NCBI GenBank assembly: GCA_910576815.1
Contig: CAJTKA010000035.1
Span: 1 to 36,892, forward strand
Length of the DNA: 36,892 bases
Direction: 5' to 3'
Origin: an uncultured Lachnospiraceae bacterium
GTDB lineage: Bacteria; Bacillota; Clostridia; Lachnospirales; Lachnospiraceae
Shown: positions 32,677 to 36,892 of the stretch, one piece after another
How the letters are laid out: each line of letters begins with the position of its first letter
How positions within the stretch are numbered: the stretch's first letter is position 1
Made by a program: the position numbers and the translations under genes
Notes under the pieces: model-generated
Databases searched by the model: none
What the model saw: only the letters and a program-made list of their open reading frames with translations
Told to the model about the DNA's origin: nothing

Positions 32677-33414
32677 CTATGAAAAATCGGTGTGTAAGGT
32701 TCCATCTGTTACCGCATTTACATAGATAAATACGTCCATGTATGTGATGCCCTCCCTGTCATAAACATACTCATAGTATGACAAGATATTGTCCTCTGCT
32801 TTTTCCTTAAACCCTTTTGCACCCAGGTGTTGCATGATTTTTTTATATGCGTTGGGAATACGCTCAAAAGCATTTTCAAATGGTTCGCGTATGGTGATTA
32901 CCGCATAATCGGCCTCCTTTTGCTCGGCAATTTCGACACCCGGATAGGTGGCTTCAAAACCTTGCGGCAAAATATAGGCGGCTACATAACCGTTCAAGCC
33001 AAATCGGTTTTTCTGCTCTAACGATACAAATGGAAAATCCCAACCGATCATTTTGGCGTCTTTATCAAATGCCAATAGCCCCGAAGCGGTCGCCCAGCGT
33101 TCTAAATACGCGTTTACATCATTTTCCGGCTGCGGTGAGATCATTACATAACGTGCCATTTTGAAGGGCTTTACAGTTTGGATCGTTACTTCGGAATAAA
33201 TACTTTCATTTTCAGACAGACTTTTTCGTATCAGCTCGTCCAGCTTACATGAGAAAAAATCGCATATTTCCAATAATTTCTCCAATTCGGGATTGGCGTC
33301 ACCGGCTTCCCATTTGGCAACCGTTTGACGTGATACGGCCATTTGTTCCGCGAATCCTTCCTGTGTGATTTTCCTTTGCTTTCTAAGATACTGTATATTT
33401 TTTCCTAAATACAT
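32677..33414 (-). CDS. XRE-type regulator with GyrI-like ligand-binding domain
   Basis: 245 residues. An N-terminal Cro/CI helix-turn-helix ('IQYLRKQRKITQEGFAEQMAVSRQTVAKWE', about 6-36) leads to a GyrI/SOUL-type effector domain (about 75-245) with 'KMARYVMISPQPENDVNAYLE' and 'YAVITIREPFENAFERIPNAYKKI'. It likely turns genes on or off in response to a small hydrophobic compound. The usual fusion is AraC or MerR with GyrI; XRE with GyrI is less common but known. AAGGAG lies about 10 bases before the start. It lies 90 bases upstream of the beta-lactamase-like gene on the same strand and may control it. Confidence 0.85.
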   Translation of the reverse strand: MYLGKNIQYLRKQRKITQEGFAEQMAVSRQTVAKWEAGDANPELEKLLEICDFFSCKLDELIRKSLSENESIYSEVTIQTVKPFKMARYVMISPQPENDVNAYLERWATASGLLAFDKDAKMIGWDFPFVSLEQKNRFGLNGYVAAYILPQGFEATYPGVEIAEQKEADYAVITIREPFENAFERIPNAYKKIMQHLGAKGFKEKAEDNILSYYEYVYDREGITYMDVFIYVNAVTDGTLHTDFS

Positions 33415-33553
33415 ATGCTACTTTCTCCTTACCAAGTTATGTCCCTAATATATAGCATAGTATAACGCAAATCACCACCCGGTATCTGCCTTTTGGGGTG
33501 AAAATGTAAATCAGCAGTTTACATTTTTGATTTTTACGAATCATATTTTCAGA

Positions 33554-33582
33554 TTGAGTCCAACACTGCCCCGTGTTACAAT
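33554..33582 (+). promoter_or_regulatory. Probable promoter of the UDP-sugar pyrophosphorylase gene
   Basis: TTGAGT (33554-33559) and TACAAT (33577-33582) with a 17-base spacer. Transcription from about 33589 would leave a leader of about 140 bases. The 314-base gap 33415-33728 holds this promoter; I see no gene, riboswitch fold or terminator in the rest. Confidence 0.6.
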
Positions 33583-33728
33583 AGAGGCAGACTCAGTCGA
33601 GGTTAATAGCCTTTGAGAGATGGTTCAATAAGTAAAATAACACATATTGGAAACAGGGGCGTATTATCGCGCACCGGATACGGGACCCTGAAACAGAAAA
33701 CAGAGCGGGCGCGGGAAAAGAGGGCGGC

Positions 33729-34955
33729 ATGAACTATCAGCAGGCATACGATAAGCTGGAGAAATACGGGCAGCTTCATGTACTGAAATACTATGAGGAA
33801 TTGAGTGAGCAGGAGAAAGAGGAGCTGCTGACCCAGATCGAGCAGACGGATTTTGAGGTATTGTCTTTATGTGAGAAAAAGGAAACCTTAAATCCCAGAG
33901 GAAAGATCGAACCGATCGCAGTGATGGAGCTTCCCGCGATCGAGGCCAAAAAGGACGAATATACACAGATCGGACTGGATGCCATTCGCGCGGGCAAAGT
34001 GGGCGCGGTGCTCCTTGCAGGCGGCATGGGCACGCGGCTTGGCTCCGACGCGCCTAAGGGTGTTTACAACATTGGCCTGACAAAGGATGTGTTTATCTTC
34101 CAGAGGCTGATTGAAAATCTGCTGGATGTGGTGCATCAGGCGGACGCCTGGATCCCGCTTTATGTGATGACCAGTGACAAAAATCATGACACGACTGTCA
34201 GCTTCTTCCAAGAAAAGCAGTATTTCGGCTACAACGCCGATTATGTGACCTTCTTCATGCAGGATATGGCGCCTGCGGCGGATTATAGCGGAAAGGTTTA
34301 CATGGAGGCGAAAAACAAGATGTCGACCTCTCCCAACGGCAACGGCGGGTGGTTCCTTTCCATGATGAAGTGGGGTGTGGCAGAAAAAATGAAACAGGCG
34401 GGCGTGGAGTGGCTCAACGTGTTTGCGGTAGACAACGTGCTGCAGCGCATCGCCGATCCCTGTTTCGTGGGCGCGACGATCGCCACAAACAGCGCCGTGG
34501 GCGCGAAGGTGGTGGCAAAGACGGCCCCTGATGAAAAGGTGGGTGCGATGTGTCTGGAGGATGGAAAGCCTTCCATCGTGGAATACTATGATATGACGCC
34601 CGAATTGATGGCGGAGAAAACAAAGGACGGCAAGCCCGCTTACCATTTCGGCGTGATTTTGAATTATCTGTTCCGTGTGAAGGATCTTGTGGAGATCGTG
34701 GAGAAAAAACTGCCGCTCCATATTGTGGAGAAGAAGATTCCCTATCTGAACGAGGCGGGGGAGCCTGTGAAGCCTGAGGAACCGAACGGCTATAAGTTTG
34801 AGCAGCTGGTACTCGATATGATCCACGAGCTGGATTCCTGTCTGCCTTATGAGGTGGTCAGAAAGAAAGAGTTTGCGCCCATTAAGAATAAGACGGGGGT
34901 CGATTCCGTGGAGAGCGCGCGAGAGCTTTGTAAGGAGAATGGGATTTTGTTGTAG
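33729..34955 (+). CDS. UDP-sugar pyrophosphorylase (UAP1/AGX-like)
   Basis: 408 residues. 'LLAGGMGTRLGSDAPKG' (95-111) is the nucleotide-binding loop with Lys110; 'SPNGNGG' (201-207), 'VFAVDNVL' with 'ADPCFVGA', and late 'KFEQLVLDMI' are all signatures of the eukaryotic-type UDPGP family that includes UAP1. It joins UTP with a sugar 1-phosphate, probably GlcNAc-1-P or a hexose-1-P, to make a UDP-sugar. This differs from bacterial GlmU and GalU. GAGGGCGGC lies before the start. With galE downstream it forms a nucleotide-sugar pair; which sugar is used cannot be decided from sequence. Confidence 0.88.
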   Translation: MNYQQAYDKLEKYGQLHVLKYYEELSEQEKEELLTQIEQTDFEVLSLCEKKETLNPRGKIEPIAVMELPAIEAKKDEYTQIGLDAIRAGKVGAVLLAGGMGTRLGSDAPKGVYNIGLTKDVFIFQRLIENLLDVVHQADAWIPLYVMTSDKNHDTTVSFFQEKQYFGYNADYVTFFMQDMAPAADYSGKVYMEAKNKMSTSPNGNGGWFLSMMKWGVAEKMKQAGVEWLNVFAVDNVLQRIADPCFVGATIATNSAVGAKVVAKTAPDEKVGAMCLEDGKPSIVEYYDMTPELMAEKTKDGKPAYHFGVILNYLFRVKDLVEIVEKKLPLHIVEKKIPYLNEAGEPVKPEEPNGYKFEQLVLDMIHELDSCLPYEVVRKKEFAPIKNKTGVDSVESARELCKENGILL

Positions 34956-35084
34956 AGCAGTGCACATTCATAATTTGCCTAGAGACGGCAAATTATTCAT
35001 GACGGGCATTCGCCCTATTAAAATGCAATCTGACAAATTTGTCTGCAAGCAGCCGATTTGTCATCTTACATTTTAGCACTGCTC
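34955..35084. repeat. 130-base multi-stem palindromic element (MITE-like)
   Basis: Perfect 9-base ends GAGCAGTGC (34955-34963) and GCACTGCTC (35076-35084) enclose three further pairings: a 10-base stem (34970-34979 with 34987-34996, 7-base loop), a 4-base GC stem (35004-35007 with 35012-35015), and a longer arm in two blocks, TAAAATG/CATTTTA (35019-35025 with 35069-35075) and TGACAAAT/ATTTGTCA (35031-35038 with 35056-35063). The whole folds as a multi-branched cloverleaf-like structure. It begins at the stop codon of the pyrophosphorylase gene and has no T-run, so it is not a simple terminator. No clear target-site duplication. Confidence 0.7.
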
Positions 35085-35234
35085 AAAGCATATAACAAAA
35101 GAACAGCTTTATATAACATTCGCATATGGAAAATGGCGGGCATAGGGTGTAGACTGAACTCACGTTAAAAACAATTTGCACGGTGCAGAGCGAAAATTTG
35201 TGAGGGCGGTAAAACGCTCGGAACGGAGGCGGTT

Positions 35235-36251
35235 ATGGCAATCTTGGTGACAGGCGGTGCGGGGTACATCGGTTCCCACACGGTAGTGGAATTACAAAAC
35301 GCTGGCTATGAAGTAGTGGTGGTGGATAATCTGACAAATTCCAGCGAAAAGTCTCTCGACAGGGTAGAGAAGATCACGGGAAAGCCCGTGAAGTTTTACA
35401 AGGCGGACATTCTTGACAGGGAGGCTTTAGAGCAGGTATTCACAAAGGAAAAGATCGATTCCTGCATTCATTTCGCGGGCCTTAAGGCAGTCGGCGAGTC
35501 TGTGCAGAAGCCCTGGGAGTATTATCAGAACAATATCGCGGGCACACTCACGCTGGTAGATGTGATGAGAAAGCACAATGTCAAGAACATCATTTTCTCC
35601 TCGTCGGCAACAGTATACGGCGATCCGGCGATGATCCCGATCACAGAGGAGTGTCCGAAGGGACAGTGCACCAACCCTTATGGCTGGACGAAGTCCATGC
35701 TGGAGCAGATTTTGATGGATATCCAGAAGGCGGATCCCGAATGGAATGTGATCCTGCTGCGCTATTTTAACCCCATCGGCGCGCACAAAAGCGGCACCAT
35801 CGGTGAGAATCCCAATGGCATTCCCAACAACCTGATGCCCTACATCACTCAGGTGGCGGTCGGCAAGCTTAAGGAGCTGGGCGTGTTCGGCAACGACTAT
35901 GATACGCCTGACGGCACGGGTGTACGAGATTACATTCACGTAGTCGACTTGGCCGCTGGCCATGTGAAGGCACTGAAAAAGATCGAGGAGAAGGCAGGGC
36001 TTTGCATCTACAATCTGGGAACAGGCGTGGGCTACAGCGTGCTCGATATTGTAAAGAATTTCGAGGAAGCTACGGGTGTAAAAATCCCCTATGTGATCAA
36101 GGAAAGACGCGCGGGCGATATCGCTACCTGCTACTCCAATGCGGATAAGGCGAAAAAGGAACTTGGCTGGGAAGCGCAGTACGGTATCAAGGAAATGTGC
36201 GCGGATTCCTGGAGATGGCAGAGCAATAACCCCAACGGATACGACGACTGA
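35235..36251 (+). CDS. galE: UDP-glucose 4-epimerase
   Basis: 338 residues, the standard GalE length. NAD-binding 'GGAGYIG' (7-13), catalytic Ser near 124 in 'SSSATVYG', and Tyr149-x3-Lys153 in 'YGWTK' are all present, as is 'GTGVRDYIHVVDLA'. It interconverts UDP-glucose and UDP-galactose (and perhaps the N-acetyl forms) in the Leloir pathway, supplying galactose for surface polysaccharide or feeding galactose into metabolism. CGGAGGCGG lies just before the start. The 150 bases upstream, after the palindromic element, hold no convincing promoter. Confidence 0.96.
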   Translation: MAILVTGGAGYIGSHTVVELQNAGYEVVVVDNLTNSSEKSLDRVEKITGKPVKFYKADILDREALEQVFTKEKIDSCIHFAGLKAVGESVQKPWEYYQNNIAGTLTLVDVMRKHNVKNIIFSSSATVYGDPAMIPITEECPKGQCTNPYGWTKSMLEQILMDIQKADPEWNVILLRYFNPIGAHKSGTIGENPNGIPNNLMPYITQVAVGKLKELGVFGNDYDTPDGTGVRDYIHVVDLAAGHVKALKKIEEKAGLCIYNLGTGVGYSVLDIVKNFEEATGVKIPYVIKERRAGDIATCYSNADKAKKELGWEAQYGIKEMCADSWRWQSNNPNGYDD

Positions 36252-36289
36252 ACACCAACCTGATGTTCTATGTATGAAGATTTGGCGTG

Positions 36290-36571
36290 CTACCCACGAT
36301 ATTTCCGCGGCGTCGTCCCGGTGAACTGTCGAATGGCATAGGTAAAGGCGCTCTGGGAGCAATACCCGAGCGAGGAGGCAATTTCGGAACAGCTCAGATC
36401 GCTGTATTTCAGCAGATTCTGGGCTGTATCCATTTTTGCTGCAGTGACGTATGCTTTGACGGTTTGACCGGTTTCCTGCTTACATAATCTGCAAAGATAC
36501 GATACGTTTAATTTGGCAAAGTCGGCTAATCCAGTTGCTGTTCCTCCTTTTGGGCGCAAAAAAAGGCGCAT
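36290..36571 (-). pseudogene. C-terminal HTH fragment of an AraC-family regulator
   Basis: About 80 residues form an AraC-type double helix-turn-helix: 'LADFAKLNVSYLCRLCKQETG', 'KAYVTAAKMDTAQNLL' and 'SEIASSLGYCSQSAFTYAIRQFTGTTPRKYR'. The ligand-binding half is missing. The ATG at 36571 lies inside the terminator stem of the upstream gene, so the first dozen residues ('MRLFLRPKGG') are not natural; a GGAGGA at about 36542-36547 has no ATG after it. Probably a remnant left by deletion, although a product of just the DNA-binding domain cannot be ruled out. Confidence 0.72.
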
Positions 36572-36601
36572 GGTTTACAATTCACTGTTCCATGCGTCTT
36601 T
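36562..36601 (-). terminator. Rho-independent terminator of the Rpn-type gene
   Basis: A 12-base stem with one G-T pair (36562-36573 with 36590-36601), a 16-base loop and a run of seven T on the minus strand. It lies 35 bases after the stop at 36636. The stem core CGCATGG/CCATGCG is shared with the terminator at 22934-22970. Confidence 0.85.
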
Positions 36602-36635
36602 ACGCTGTTAATTTAATATTATATTGTTTCTCTGA

Positions 36636-36892
36636 TTATGCTAACTGCATAACCTCGGCTTCGATTTCTTTTAATTCATCAAAAGATAATGCCGGAATAT
36701 AATCCGCAATTTCCTCCAATGTCATTTTCCCTTTTTTTATCATTCTTTCTGCTGTCTTTCTTTCCGTTTCTTTTTCGATGTCTTTCGTATAAGTTCTCAT
36801 AATCTGCTCATCATCAAATAAACTCATCATAATCGTCACTACCTCCACTTCCTTGCTGCTTAGATACTGTTTTAAGATGTTCCTGTCCTTGC
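36636..36892 (-). CDS. Rpn family (PD-(D/E)XK nuclease/transposase-like) protein, C-terminal end
   Basis: The frame is open to the right edge, so the gene continues outside the window; 84 codons are seen. 'IMMSLFDDEQIMRTY', 'KTAERMIKKGKMTLEEIADYIPALS' and the final 'EIEAEVMQL' match the C-terminal tail of Rpn/PD-(D/E)XK 'transposase' proteins abundant in Lachnospiraceae. The nuclease domain lies outside the window. A GTG at 36848 is not a real start. These proteins promote recombination in a RecA-independent way and are often multi-copy. Confidence 0.75.
   Translation of the reverse strand, partial: KDRNILKQYLSSKEVEVVTIMMSLFDDEQIMRTYTKDIEKETERKTAERMIKKGKMTLEEIADYIPALSFDELKEIEAEVMQLA

Noticed and set aside
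33415..33728. A riboswitch in the long leader of the pyrophosphorylase gene
   Set aside because: No conserved motif of a known class and no terminator/antiterminator pair could be found by eye.
1..36892. CRISPR arrays, tRNA or rRNA genes, complete insertion sequences
   Set aside because: No regularly spaced repeats, tRNA-like cloverleafs with conserved bases, rRNA text or intact transposase genes were seen.

Overview
The window looks like chromosome from a low-to-mid GC anaerobic Firmicute, most likely a Lachnospiraceae-type member of the Clostridia. This rests on strong AGGAGG-type ribosome binding sites, sigmaA-like promoters with 17-base spacers, and family content (DegV, PocR-type hybrid kinase, GlnP/GlnQ-type importers, DUF4422, MATE pairs, Lhr-like helicase, Rpn-type protein). 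Taxonomy is inferred from gene content only. No rRNA, tRNA, CRISPR array or intact insertion sequence was seen.

Left part (1-3.0 kb): the start of a GNAT acetyltransferase, a DegV lipid-binding protein, a small membrane protein that looks internally shortened, a zinc-ribbon membrane protein with a strong terminator, and a cell-wall amidase scrap.

3.0-11.4 kb is the main system. It is a probable eight-gene operon starting at an extended -10 promoter and ending at a strong hairpin terminator. It encodes a two-receiver response regulator, a 903-residue PocR hybrid histidine kinase, and two complete sets of polar amino-acid ABC importer parts (two permeases, two ATPases, two lipoprotein binding proteins). 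The kinase gene overlaps the first permease gene, so sensing and uptake appear coupled. The second binding protein has its two lobes in swapped order (lobe 2, then lobe 1). This is a natural circular permutation and the most unusual thing in the window.

11.4-18.3 kb: a MotA/ExbB-like membrane protein overlapping a membrane-tethered LuxR-type regulator, two divergent MATE exporters, and an alpha/beta hydrolase whose last codons are made of antisense integrase DNA. A small XRE/DUF3169/membrane-protein operon follows, bracketed by remnants of mobile genes.

18.5-27.1 kb: a DUF4422 glycosyltransferase, an AgrC/AgrA-like kinase-regulator pair with no AgrB/AgrD beside it, a 58-residue protein, and an AraC-type protein that has lost most of its DNA-binding domain. 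Then comes a minus-strand run of lipoprotein, QueG-like iron-sulfur protein, GNAT, HD protein and a broken methyltransferase (14-base tandem duplication plus a stop).

27.1-36.9 kb: a 1371-residue Lhr-like helicase, a serine beta-lactamase-like hydrolase, an XRE-GyrI regulator, a UDP-sugar pyrophosphorylase and galE (nucleotide-sugar supply), separated by a 130-base multi-stem palindromic element. The window ends with an AraC fragment and the C-terminal end of an Rpn-type protein. Small deletions, duplications and mobile-gene scars recur in the accessory genes, while the transport and sugar genes are intact.
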